NCBI RefSeq assembly: GCF_021341665.1
Contig: NZ_JAJTTH010000012.1
Coordinates: forward strand, 1-64,000
Direction of reading: 5' to 3'
Length of the DNA: 64,000 nucleotides
Source: Pseudomonas sp. Au-Pse12
GTDB lineage: Bacteria > Pseudomonadota > Gammaproteobacteria > Pseudomonadales > Pseudomonadaceae
The position numbers and the translations under genes are program-made. Positions 37,596-46,361 of this stretch are shown here, in pieces (positions within the stretch are counted from its first letter, which is position 1; every line of letters starts with the position of its first letter). The notes under the pieces are model-generated. The model had not been told where the DNA came from, ran no database searches, and saw only the letters and a list, made by a program, of their open reading frames with translations.

Positions 37596-39299
37596 TTACT
37601 GCGCGGTCGGGGTAATGTCGCGCATTGGCTTGCCACGTACCGGGGCGCCGCCGGCCACGTAGTAGGCGGCCTTGCTGCGAGGCAGCGGCTGACGACCACG
37701 GATCTTGTCGGCGATTTTCTCGGCCATCATGATCGTCGGTGCGTTGAGGTTGCCGGTGGTGATGATCGGCATGATCGAGGCGTCCACTACGCGCAGGCCC
37801 TGCATGCCGTGCACGCGGCCTTGGTTATCGACTACGGCCATGTCGTCGGTGCCCATCTTGCACGAGCAGGATGGGTGGAACGCGGTCTCGGCGTGTTCGC
37901 GGATGAACTTGTCCAGTTGCTCATCGGTCTGCACCTCGATGCCCGGGCTGAGTTCGCGACCGCGGAAGGCATCCAGGGCTGGCTGCTGCATGATTTCCCG
38001 GGTCAGGCGGATGCCGTCGCGGAATTCCTGCCAGTCCTGCTCGGTGGCCATGTAGTTGAAGAGGATGCTCGGGTGCTGGCGCGGGTCCTTGGACTTGAGC
38101 TGCACGCGACCACGGCTCGGCGAGCGCATGGAGCCCATGTGCGCCTGGAAACCGTGCTCCTGCACGCCGTTGCTGCCGTTGTAGTTAATCGCCACCGGCA
38201 GGAAGTGGTACTGGATGTTCGGCCACTCGAACTCTTCGCGCGTACGGATGAAACCGCCGGCTTCGAACTGGTTGCTGGCGCCTATGCCGGTGCCGTTGAA
38301 CAGCCACTCGGCACCGATGGCCGGCTGGTTCCACCACAGCAGCGATGGGTACAGCGATACCGGCTGGGTGCAGGCGTACTGCAGGTACAGTTCCAGGTGG
38401 TCCTGCAGGTTCTCGCCGACGCCCGGCAGGTCGTGGACCACCGGGATGTCCAGGCTTTCCAGCAGGGCCCGCGGGCCTACGCCGGAGCGTTGCAGCAACT
38501 GTGGCGAAGCAATGGCGCCGGAGCTGACGATGACTTCCTTGCGGGCGCGGGCTTCCACGCGCTCTTCGGTGCTGCCTTGCAGGTAGCTCACGCCCACGGC
38601 GCGCTTGCCGTCGAAGAGAATCTTGTCGGTCAGGGCGTGGGTGACGATGGTCAGGGTCGAACGCTTCTTGGCGGTGTCCAGGTAGCCGCGGGCGGTGCTG
38701 GAACGACGGCCTTTGGGGGTCACGGTACGGTCCATCGGACCGAAGCCTTCCTGCTGGTAGCCGTTCAGGTCTTCGGTACGTGGGTAACCGGCTTGCACGC
38801 CGGCTTCGACCATGGCGTGGAACAGCGGGTTGTTGCCGGCTTTGGGCGTGGTCACGCTGACCGGGCCTTCGCCGCCATGGTAGTCGTTGGCGCCGATGTC
38901 ACGGGTTTCCGCCTTGCGGAAATACGGCAGGCAGTCCAGGTAGGTCCAGTCTTCCAGGCCCGGCAGTTTGGCCCAGCCGTCGTAGTCCATGGCGTTGCCG
39001 CGGATGTAGCACATGCCGTTGATCAGCGACGAGCCGCCCAGGCCCTTGCCGCGACCGCATTCCATGCGCCGGCCGTCCATGTGTGGCTCTGGGTCGGTCT
39101 CGTAGGCCCAGTTGTAGCGTCGGCCTTGCAGTGGGAAGGCCAGTGCCGCCGGCATCTGGGTACGGAAGTCGAAACGGTAGTCCGGGCCGCCGGCTTCCAG
39201 CAGCAGGACGGTGACGCCTTCGTCTTCAGTCAGACGGGTCGCCAGGGTGTTACCGGCCGAGCCGGCACCGATGATGATGTAATCGTATTCTTGGGCCAT
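37596..39299 (-). CDS. betA: Choline dehydrogenase
   Basis: Membrane-associated FAD-dependent GMC oxidoreductase that oxidises choline to betaine aldehyde. The 567-residue product has the N-terminal YIIIGAGSAGNTLATRL Rossmann motif, the GMC signature GGSSLINGMCYIRG, SSGAIASPQLLQRSGVG, and the C-terminal catalytic region HPSCSCKMG...RVVDASIMP. The start at 39299 (MAQEYDYIIIG) has GGAGG upstream. Last gene of the betI-betB-betA operon; a repeat-rich gap separates it from betB. Confidence 0.97.
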   Translation of the reverse strand: MAQEYDYIIIGAGSAGNTLATRLTEDEGVTVLLLEAGGPDYRFDFRTQMPAALAFPLQGRRYNWAYETDPEPHMDGRRMECGRGKGLGGSSLINGMCYIRGNAMDYDGWAKLPGLEDWTYLDCLPYFRKAETRDIGANDYHGGEGPVSVTTPKAGNNPLFHAMVEAGVQAGYPRTEDLNGYQQEGFGPMDRTVTPKGRRSSTARGYLDTAKKRSTLTIVTHALTDKILFDGKRAVGVSYLQGSTEERVEARARKEVIVSSGAIASPQLLQRSGVGPRALLESLDIPVVHDLPGVGENLQDHLELYLQYACTQPVSLYPSLLWWNQPAIGAEWLFNGTGIGASNQFEAGGFIRTREEFEWPNIQYHFLPVAINYNGSNGVQEHGFQAHMGSMRSPSRGRVQLKSKDPRQHPSILFNYMATEQDWQEFRDGIRLTREIMQQPALDAFRGRELSPGIEVQTDEQLDKFIREHAETAFHPSCSCKMGTDDMAVVDNQGRVHGMQGLRVVDASIMPIITTGNLNAPTIMMAEKIADKIRGRQPLPRSKAAYYVAGGAPVRGKPMRDITPTAQ

Positions 39300-39313
39300 T
39301 GGAGCCTCCGTGG

Positions 39314-39442
39314 GGAGCTGCAAGCCTCAAGCTTCAAGCGGCAAGAAACAGCGGCGAAGCAGGCTTGGCAGGAAATGGGGAGCGGGCGGCAAGCAAGGCT
39401 GTGGCCTGTACTTGCCGCTTGTAGCTAGCTGCTTGCCGCTGC
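39314..39442. repeat. GCTTGCAGCTTGAAGC-type repeats between betB and betA
   Basis: CAAGCCTCAAGCTTCAAGCG near 39320 and CTTGCCGCTTGTAGCTAGCT near 39413 face each other. The second arm ends at the betB stop codon. Confidence 0.6.
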
Positions 39443-40915
39443 TTAGAACACCGAGGCGTAGTCGCCCAGCTCGACCTGCACCGACTTGATGCGGGTGAAG
39501 TTGTTCAGCGAGCTGATGCCGTTCTCACGGCCAACACCCGACTGCTTGTAGCCGCCGACCGGCATCTTGGCGTCGGATTCGCCCCAGGCGTTGATCCAGC
39601 AGATACCGGCTTCGAGCTGATGAATCACGCGGTGGGCGCGGTTCAGGTCCTTGGTGACGATACCGGCGGCCAGGCCGAAGTCGGTGTCGTTGGCGCGGCG
39701 GATCACTTCTTCTTCGGTTTCGTAAGTCAGGATCGCCATGACCGGGCCGAAGATTTCTTCACGGACGATGGTCATGTCGTCGGTGCAGTCGGTGAACACG
39801 GTCGGGGCAACGAAGGCACCCTTGGCGAATTCGCCGTCGGTCAGGCGCTCGCCGCCGCACAGTACGCGGGCACCTTCTTCCTTGCCCTTGGCGATGTAGC
39901 ACAGCACGCTTTCCATGTGCGGGAAGCTGACCAGCGGACCGAAGTTGGTGTTTTCGTCTTCCGGGTTGCCGATGCGGATGCGCGCAACGCGCTCGGCGAT
40001 CTTGGCTTCGAAAGCGGCTTTCAGGTGGCTCGGTACGAACACGCGCGTGCCGTTGGTGCAGACCTGACCGGAGCTGTAGAAGTTGGCCATCATCGCAGTG
40101 TCGGCGGCGCGATCCAGGTCGGCGTCGTCGAAGATGATCAGCGGCGATTTACCGCCCAGTTCCATGGTCACGTCTTTCAGCGAGGAGCTGGAAGCGCTGG
40201 CCATGACTTTCTTGCCGGTGTCGGTGCCGCCGGTGAAGGAGACTTTCTCGATGCGCGGGTGTTCGGTCAGCCAGGTGCCGACTTCGCGGCCGCTGCCGGT
40301 CAGGACGTTGAACACGCCAGCCGGTACGCCGGCTTCGGTGTAGATCTCGGCCAGTTTCAGGGTGGTCAGCGAGGTCACTTCACTTGGCTTGAAGATCATC
40401 GCGTTACCGGCTGCCAGGGCTGGCGCGGATTTCCACAGGGCGATCTGGATCGGGTAGTTCCAGGCGCCGATGCCGGCGACCACGCCCAGGGGTTCGCGAC
40501 GGGTGTAGACGAAGGACGTGGTGCGCAGCGGGATCTGCTCGCCTTCGATGGCCGGTACCAGGCCTGCGTAGTATTCCAGCACGTCGGCGCCGGTGACGAT
40601 GTCCACGTACTTGGTTTCGGAGAAGGCTTTACCGGTGTCCAGGGTTTCCAGAGCAGCCAGTTCGTCGTTGCGCTCGCGGAGGATTTCCACGGCGCGACGC
40701 AGGATGCGCGAACGCTCCATGGCGGTCATGGCGGCCCAGATCTTCTGGCCTTTTTCGGCGCTGACCACGGCGCGTTCCACGTCTTCCTTGGTCGCACGCT
40801 GCACTTGTGCGAGAACTTCACCGTTGGCCGGGTTGATGGCATCGAAAGTGGCGTCGCTGCCGGCATCGGTGTAGCCGCCGTCGATGTAGAGTTTTTGCAG
40901 TTCGAAACGGGCCAT
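39443..40915 (-). CDS. betB: Betaine aldehyde dehydrogenase
   Basis: NAD(P)-dependent oxidation of betaine aldehyde to glycine betaine. The 490-residue product matches known BetB length. The NAD-binding FTGGTDTGKKVM, the ALDH Glu motif MELGGKSPL and the catalytic Cys in SSGQVCTNGTRVFV are visible. Second gene of the betIBA transcript, 108 bases after betI. Confidence 0.97.
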   Translation of the reverse strand: MARFELQKLYIDGGYTDAGSDATFDAINPANGEVLAQVQRATKEDVERAVVSAEKGQKIWAAMTAMERSRILRRAVEILRERNDELAALETLDTGKAFSETKYVDIVTGADVLEYYAGLVPAIEGEQIPLRTTSFVYTRREPLGVVAGIGAWNYPIQIALWKSAPALAAGNAMIFKPSEVTSLTTLKLAEIYTEAGVPAGVFNVLTGSGREVGTWLTEHPRIEKVSFTGGTDTGKKVMASASSSSLKDVTMELGGKSPLIIFDDADLDRAADTAMMANFYSSGQVCTNGTRVFVPSHLKAAFEAKIAERVARIRIGNPEDENTNFGPLVSFPHMESVLCYIAKGKEEGARVLCGGERLTDGEFAKGAFVAPTVFTDCTDDMTIVREEIFGPVMAILTYETEEEVIRRANDTDFGLAAGIVTKDLNRAHRVIHQLEAGICWINAWGESDAKMPVGGYKQSGVGRENGISSLNNFTRIKSVQVELGDYASVF

Positions 40916-41023
40916 AGTGTCCTCGCAAGTGCATTAAGTAGTGGGCTTGACCACCGGGCGTGTCCCGAAGTTCAGGGCACGTTGATCAGTGGCGGGTCAG
41001 GGGCCGAGCGTCTCTTTTGTGCT

Positions 41024-41617
41024 CTAGCGCTCCTGCTTAGCCAGTTGTAGATCCATGTATTCGTAAGCGATCCGTATCGCCTGGTCGGTGTCGAATGCAT
41101 CACCCGACAAGGCACCACGCAACCACAAACCGTCGATCAAAGCCGCCAGGCCGCGAGCTGCCTTGCGCGCATGGTAGAGCGGCAGGGCACGGCGGAACTG
41201 GCAACACAGGTTGGAATACAAGCGGTGGTCGTTGATCCGCTGCAACCTGTGCAAATCGGGCTGGTGCATGCTGGAAGCCCAGAAGGCCAACCAGGTTTTC
41301 ATTGCCGGGCCGTTCACCTGGCTGGCATCGAAGTTGCCCTCGATGATCACTTTCAGGTGAGCGCGCGGGCTGTCGTCCGTCAGGGCCAGGCGGCGTGCTC
41401 TGACGCCTTCATTGAGCATGCTCATGATGTAACCCATCGTCGCTGCGATCAGGCCGTTCTTGTCCCGAAAGTAGTGACTGATGATGCCGTTTGAAACACC
41501 GGCCAAACGGGCGATCAGCGCAATGCTGGCGTCCCCCATTCCGACCTGATCGACCGCTTGCAGCGTGGCTTCGATCAATTGCTGGCGGCGTATGGGTTGC
41601 ATACCGACCTTGGGCAT
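41024..41617 (-). CDS. betI: TetR-family choline-responsive repressor BetI
   Basis: A 197-residue repressor of the choline-to-glycine betaine genes, released by choline. The N-terminal helix-turn-helix reads ASIALIARLAGVSNGIISHYFRDKNGL; the C-terminal region matches the BetI ligand domain (LAFWASSMHQPDLHRLQRINDHRLYSNL). It heads betIBA and is divergent from betT, with its likely operator at 41688-41707. Confidence 0.95.
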   Translation of the reverse strand: MPKVGMQPIRRQQLIEATLQAVDQVGMGDASIALIARLAGVSNGIISHYFRDKNGLIAATMGYIMSMLNEGVRARRLALTDDSPRAHLKVIIEGNFDASQVNGPAMKTWLAFWASSMHQPDLHRLQRINDHRLYSNLCCQFRRALPLYHARKAARGLAALIDGLWLRGALSGDAFDTDQAIRIAYEYMDLQLAKQER

Positions 41618-42046
41618 CTGATACCTCTCCTTAGGCCTGTCGGCGGGCGTATGACGCCGGTCGACTTGTGGGCCAGTCTATTTTGTTTTGATTGAACGTT
41701 CAATCAACAAAGAATAAGATCTGCGACAAATCGTCGCTGCCTGGGGAGGTTTTCCTACTCGCGGACGGCGGGAAAACGACCTCCGAAATAGCCCAAAACT
41801 TACACGTGGCATGGCGTGGACCGGCAAGAGTAAGGACGTGTTGAAGGGGCAGGACGCTCCGGGGAACAGACGACGAGCTGCAGGTTCGTCACTGACCTTG
41901 GATGCGGGTGCGCAACGCGGCTTTTGCGGTTTCGGGCTTTTTCGGGGTGTCTTTATATCACCCGATGATCGGCTGCCAACTAACCGATTGGTCGGGTGCG
42001 GTGTTGCCTTGTGTCCTTCTCTCGCACTGCCTGGAGCATCTGTGCA
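41618..42046. other. 429-base divergent betI-betT control region
   Basis: Contains the probable BetI operator at 41688-41707. Closer to betT, CCGAT-G-ATCGG at 41962-41972 and CCGA-TTGG-TCGG at 41984-41995 are two related inverted repeats 22 bases apart. No gene was recognised. Confidence 0.5.
41688..41707. promoter_or_regulatory. BetI operator (20-bp perfect palindrome)
   Basis: TTGATTGAACGTTCAATCAA is fully self-complementary and lies 71 bases upstream of the betI start codon. Its size and symmetry are those of TetR-family operators, and ATTGAACGTTCAAT agrees with what I recall of BetI sites. Confidence 0.88.
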
Positions 42047-44056
42047 ATGAGTTCTGCCTCTCTTATAAAGACCCCACCGGAGAAGGTGCGGGTCAACGGT
42101 TGGGTGTTCTACACCTCCACCGCGCTGATTCTGTTGTTGACCGCCATTCTGATCATCGCCCCGCAAGAGGCCGGCAGATTGCTGGGCATTGCCCAGGCCT
42201 GGTTGTCCCGCAGCTTCGGCTGGTACTACATGGTGGTGATCGCCGCTTACCTGGTGTTCGTGGTGGGCCTGGCGTTCTCCTCCTACGGCAAGCTCAAGCT
42301 GGGGACCAAGCAAGACACCCCGGACTTCAGCTACGGCGCCTGGGCCGGGATGCTGTTCTCTTCGGGTATCGGCATTTCGCTGCTGTACTTCGGCGCTTCC
42401 GAGCCGCTGGATCACTACTTCAACCCGCCCGAAGGCGTACCCGGCAGCAACCTGGCGGCACGCCAGGCGTTGCAGCTGACCTTCCTGCACTGGGGCCTGC
42501 ACGGTTGGGCGATCTATGCGCTGGTGGGGTTGGCGGTGGCGTATTTCGCCTATCGGCATAACCAGCCGCTGGCGTTGCGTTCGGCGTTGTACCCGCTGGT
42601 GGGCGAGCGTTGGGTCAAGGGCGCGGCCGGCCACGCGGTGGACGGTTTCGGCATGTTCGTGACCCTGCTGGGCCTGGTGACCAACCTGGGGATCGGCTCG
42701 ATGCAGGTGTCTTCGGGCCTGGAAAACCTGTTCGGCATGGAGCACAGCAACACCAACCTGCTGATCGTGATCATCGTCATGAGCACGGTGGCCACCATCG
42801 CCGCGGTGTCCGGCGTGGAAAACGGCATTCGCCGCCTGTCCAACCTGAACATCGTGCTGTTCAGCGGCTTGTTGATCTTCGTCCTGCTGTTCGGCCCGAC
42901 CTTGCACCTGCTCAACGGCTTCGTGCAGAACATCGGCGACTACCTGAACGGTGTGGTGCTGAAGACCTTCGACCTCTACGTGTACGAAGGCGACAGCGCC
43001 AAGTCCGACCGCTGGCTGGGCCTGTGGACCCTGTTCTACTGGGCCTGGTGGATTTCCTGGGCCCCATTCGTGGGCATGTTCATCGCGCGTATTTCCCGTG
43101 GGCGTACGGTGCGTGAACTGGTGGCCGGCGTGCTGCTGATTCCCCTGGGCTTCACCCTGGCCTGGCTGTCGATCTTCGGCAACTCGGCGCTGGACCTGGT
43201 GGTCAACCAGGGAGCGGTGGAGCTGGGCAAGACGGCGTTGGAACAGCCCTCCATGGCGATCTACCAGCTGCTTGAGCACTACCCGGCGTCGAAGATTGTC
43301 ATCGGTGTGTCGATCTTCGTCGGCTTCGTGCTGTTCCTGACCCCGGCCGACTCCGGCGCGGTGATGATGGCCAACCTTTCGTGCAAGGGCGGCAACGTCG
43401 ACGAAGACGCCCCGCACTGGCTGCGGATCTTCTGGTCGGTGGTGATCACCCTGGTGACCATCGGGCTGCTGTTCGCCGGCAACTTCGAAGCCATGCAGAC
43501 CATGGTGGTGCTGGCCGGCCTGCCGTTCTCGGTGGTGCTGATCTGCTTCATGTTCGGCTTGCACAAGGCCATGCGCCAGGACGTGCAGATCGAGCAGGAA
43601 CAAGCGCAACTGGCCGAGCGCGGCCGTCGCGGTTTCAGCGAGCGCCTGAGCCAGCTGGACCTGCAACCGACCCAGTCGGTGGTCCAGCGCTACATGGACA
43701 AGCACATCAGCCCGGCCCTGCAGGAAGCCGCCGCGCAATTGCGCAACCTGGGCCATGAAGTGCAGGCCAACCTGGGCAAGTCCAAGAGCCTGCTGGGCCT
43801 GCGGGTGGAAATGGAGGAGGGCAATCCCTTCGTCTATGAAGTGAGCCTGGACGGCTACCTGGCGGCGCCGAGCGAATCGGCCCAGCCGGAAGGGGCGGAC
43901 AGCGAAGTGCGCAGCCGTTTCTACCGCGCCGAGGTGTACCTGCACAACGGCAGCCAGGAGTACGACTTGATGGGCTTCACCCAGGAACAGATCACCCGTG
44001 ATGTGCTCGATCAGTTCGAAAGCCATCGGCAGCTCCTCGGCCGTGTCTATAGCTGA
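42047..44056 (+). CDS. betT: BCCT-family choline transporter
   Basis: A 669-residue proton-coupled choline importer with 12 hydrophobic segments and the BCCT signature in WAWWISWAPFVGMFIARISRGRTVRE, where the Trp-rich box binds the trimethylammonium group. After about residue 525 there is a long cytoplasmic tail of roughly 140 residues; in BetT-type carriers such a tail governs osmotic control. The start at 42047 (MSSASLIKTPPEKVRVNGWVF) is the first ATG before the conserved VNGWVFYTST. Divergent from betI. Confidence 0.95.
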   Translation: MSSASLIKTPPEKVRVNGWVFYTSTALILLLTAILIIAPQEAGRLLGIAQAWLSRSFGWYYMVVIAAYLVFVVGLAFSSYGKLKLGTKQDTPDFSYGAWAGMLFSSGIGISLLYFGASEPLDHYFNPPEGVPGSNLAARQALQLTFLHWGLHGWAIYALVGLAVAYFAYRHNQPLALRSALYPLVGERWVKGAAGHAVDGFGMFVTLLGLVTNLGIGSMQVSSGLENLFGMEHSNTNLLIVIIVMSTVATIAAVSGVENGIRRLSNLNIVLFSGLLIFVLLFGPTLHLLNGFVQNIGDYLNGVVLKTFDLYVYEGDSAKSDRWLGLWTLFYWAWWISWAPFVGMFIARISRGRTVRELVAGVLLIPLGFTLAWLSIFGNSALDLVVNQGAVELGKTALEQPSMAIYQLLEHYPASKIVIGVSIFVGFVLFLTPADSGAVMMANLSCKGGNVDEDAPHWLRIFWSVVITLVTIGLLFAGNFEAMQTMVVLAGLPFSVVLICFMFGLHKAMRQDVQIEQEQAQLAERGRRGFSERLSQLDLQPTQSVVQRYMDKHISPALQEAAAQLRNLGHEVQANLGKSKSLLGLRVEMEEGNPFVYEVSLDGYLAAPSESAQPEGADSEVRSRFYRAEVYLHNGSQEYDLMGFTQEQITRDVLDQFESHRQLLGRVYS

Positions 44057-44079
44057 GTGTTGAAAAGGGCGGTGCGACG

Positions 44080-44214
44080 CTGTGGCGAGGGCGCTTGCTC
44101 CCGCTGGGTGGCACCGCCACCCCAGTGACTGCAATCGGGCTCCGGCAGTCAACTCGCCGAGCCAGGCTTTACGGTTGCGTCGCCCCCGAGCGGGAGCAAG
44201 CTCCCTCGCCTCAC
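44080..44214. repeat. REP-like inverted pair (GGCGAGGGCGCTTGCTCCCGCT)
   Basis: GTGGCGAGGGCGCTTGCTCCCGC and GCGGGAGCAAGCTCCCTCGCC are inverted and about 85 bases apart, in the gap after betT. Confidence 0.75.
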
Positions 44215-44235
44215 GCATTTCGTGCTGTACCAAGC

Positions 44236-44264
44236 AAAACGCCGCGATTGCTCGCGGCGTTTTT
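44236..44264. terminator. Bidirectional terminator between betT and cbcV
   Basis: AAAACGCCGCG-ATTGCT-CGCGGCGTTTTT serves the converging betT and cbcV genes. Confidence 0.88.
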
Positions 44265-44275
44265 GTGTCTGCTGC

Positions 44276-45454
44276 TTAACCCAGGTTCTTGCCGAGCAGC
44301 GCGTGGTAAAGCTCGCTGTCGCCAAGGATGCCCACGACTTTCTGGTTGTCGTGGAGCACCAGTTTGTTGCCGGTCTGGTAGCGGATTTGCAGGGCGTCAC
44401 GCATGCCGATGTTGGAGTCGACCAGGGTCGGGCGCCGGCCCAGTTCTTCCACCGCCTGTCCCGGAACCCAGTTCTGCAGGTCCAGCTGCGAGCCGTTGCG
44501 CCGGGCGCCCTTGATGGTGTTGCCGTCTGCCAGGTCGAGCCAGGAATCGCCACCCGGGTCCAGGCACACCGAACCGTTGACCCGCTTGCAGTTGTCCAGG
44601 CTGCGCATCAGGCTGCGCCCGCAGAGCACGTTCAGCGGATTGGTGTGGGCGACGAAGGTGCGCACGTAGTCGTCCGCGGGATTGAGCACGATCTCTTCCG
44701 GGTTGCTGTACTGGATGATCCGCCCGTCCTTCATGATGGCGATGCGGCTGCCCAGTTTCAGCGCTTCGTCCAGGTCGTGGCTGACGAATACGATGGTCTT
44801 GCTCAGCTTGCGTTGCAGCTCCAGCAGTTCGTCCTGCAGGCCCTGGCGGATCAGCGGGTCGAGGGCCGAGAAGGGTTCGTCCATCAGCAGGATGTCGGCG
44901 TCCATGGCCAGTGCGCGGGCCAGGCCGACCCGTTGCTGCATGCCGCCGGACAGCTCGTCGGGCTTCTTGTTGCGCCACTGGGTCAGGCCCACCAGTTCGA
45001 GTTTCTCGTCCACCAGCTTGCGCCGTTCCTTCTCGGGGCGGCCCTGCATCTCCAGGCCGAAGCTGATGTTCTCGCGCACCGTCAGCCAGGGCATCAGGGC
45101 GAACTTCTGGAACACCATGGCGATGCGCTTGGTGCGCATCATCTTCAGTTCGGCGGGGGTACAGGAGGCAATGTCGATCTGCTTGCCTTCGTGTTCGACG
45201 AACAGCTTGCCGCGGCTCACGGTGTTGAGGCCGTTGATGCAGCGCAGCAGGCTGGACTTGCCGGAGCCGGACAGCCCCATCAGCACGCAGATCTCGCCTT
45301 TCTGGATGTCCAGGCTGGCTTTCTCCACGCCGACGATCTGTCCGGTCTTTTTCAGGATCTCGTTGCGGGTCATGCCCTGGTCCAGCAGCTTGAGTGCTTC
45401 GCGAGGGTCCTTGGAGAAGATAACGTCGACGTTATCGAAGCGGATTATGCTCAT
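44276..45454 (-). CDS. cbcV: Choline/betaine/carnitine ABC transporter ATP-binding protein
   Basis: A 392-residue ATPase of the ProV/OpuAA type, energising quaternary-amine import. Walker A GLSGSGKSSLLRC, signature LSGGMQQRVGLARAL, Walker B ILLMDEPFSALDP and the switch His in FVSHDLDEAL are present, with a C-terminal CBS-like region of about 110 residues. Its start overlaps the end of cbcW by 4 bases (ATGA). The orthologous P. aeruginosa CbcXWV takes up choline, betaine and carnitine. Confidence 0.95.
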   Translation of the reverse strand: MSIIRFDNVDVIFSKDPREALKLLDQGMTRNEILKKTGQIVGVEKASLDIQKGEICVLMGLSGSGKSSLLRCINGLNTVSRGKLFVEHEGKQIDIASCTPAELKMMRTKRIAMVFQKFALMPWLTVRENISFGLEMQGRPEKERRKLVDEKLELVGLTQWRNKKPDELSGGMQQRVGLARALAMDADILLMDEPFSALDPLIRQGLQDELLELQRKLSKTIVFVSHDLDEALKLGSRIAIMKDGRIIQYSNPEEIVLNPADDYVRTFVAHTNPLNVLCGRSLMRSLDNCKRVNGSVCLDPGGDSWLDLADGNTIKGARRNGSQLDLQNWVPGQAVEELGRRPTLVDSNIGMRDALQIRYQTGNKLVLHDNQKVVGILGDSELYHALLGKNLG

Positions 45455-46296
45455 GCGTCACCCCCTACTTTGGCTTCAGGTTGTTTGCAGATGCGGTCGA
45501 GCATGATCGCCAGCAGCACGATCGCCAGGCCGGCTTCGAAGCCCAGGGCGATGTCCGCGGTATTGAGTGCGTTGACCACCGGTTTGCCCAGGCCGTCGGC
45601 GCCTACCAGGGCGGCGATCACCACCATCGACAGCGACAGCATGATGCACTGGGTAATACCGGCGGCGATGCTCGGCATGGCGTGGGGCAGTTCAATGCGC
45701 GACAACAACTGACGGCGCGAGCAGCCAAAGGCCTTGCCTGCGTCCATCAACTCTTGTGGAACATCGCGAATGCCCAGGTAGGTCAGGCGGATCGGCGCGG
45801 CGATGGCGAACACCACGGTGGAGATCAGTCCGGGCACCACGCCCAGGCCGAACAGGGTCAGGGTCGGAATCAGGTAGACGAAGGTGGGAACGGTCTGCAT
45901 CAGGTCGAGCACCGGACGCATCATGGTGTAGAACAGCGGCTTGTGCGCGGCAACGATTCCCAGCGGCACGCCGATGACCACGCAAACCAGGGTGGCGAAC
46001 AGCACCTGGGCCAGGGTTTCCATGGTTTCCTGCCAGTACCCCAGGTTGAGGATCAGCAGGAACGACAGCACGACAAATACAGTCAGGCCCCATTTGCGCT
46101 GGATCATGTGCGCCAGCAGGGCGATCAGGCCGATCAGGGCCAGGGGGTTGAACCAGGTCAGCGCGAACGTCACGCCGTGGATCATGGTTTCCAGGGTGGT
46201 AGCGATCGCGTCGAAGATGCTGGCGCCGTGCTTCGTCAACCACTCTACGAAAGCCGCGATGTACTGGCCCAGGGGGATTTTCTGATCAGTGAGCAT
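45451..46296 (-). CDS. cbcW: Choline/betaine/carnitine ABC transporter permease
   Basis: A 281-residue ProW-type permease with about six hydrophobic segments and the permease loop LMDAGKAFGCSRRQLLSRIELPHAMPSIAAG (EAA-type). The ATG at 46296 (MLTDQKIPLGQYIAAF) agrees with related ChoW/CbcW proteins; a second ATG six codons upstream is also in frame, and neither has a clear Shine-Dalgarno sequence. It follows cbcX after a terminator-like hairpin. Confidence 0.93.
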   Translation of the reverse strand: MLTDQKIPLGQYIAAFVEWLTKHGASIFDAIATTLETMIHGVTFALTWFNPLALIGLIALLAHMIQRKWGLTVFVVLSFLLILNLGYWQETMETLAQVLFATLVCVVIGVPLGIVAAHKPLFYTMMRPVLDLMQTVPTFVYLIPTLTLFGLGVVPGLISTVVFAIAAPIRLTYLGIRDVPQELMDAGKAFGCSRRQLLSRIELPHAMPSIAAGITQCIMLSLSMVVIAALVGADGLGKPVVNALNTADIALGFEAGLAIVLLAIMLDRICKQPEAKVGGDA

Positions 46297-46321
46297 GGTA
46301 TTGAACGTCCGCATGCAAGGA

Positions 46322-46352
46322 AAAAACAGCCCGGGCGGGCGAGCCCGCCCGG
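46322..46352 (-). terminator. Intra-operon hairpin with T run between cbcX and cbcW
   Basis: CCGGGCGGGC-GA-GCCCGCCCGG is followed on the minus strand by GCTGTTTTTT, 10 bases after the cbcX stop codon and before cbcW. It looks like a partial terminator that would leave more binding protein than membrane complex. Confidence 0.78.
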
Positions 46353-46361
46353 CGTAAACGA

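Noticed and set aside
41678..44233. 851-codon minus-strand frame covering betT
   Set aside because: Composition rich in His, Gln and Arg with no recognisable domain; betT on the plus strand is certain.
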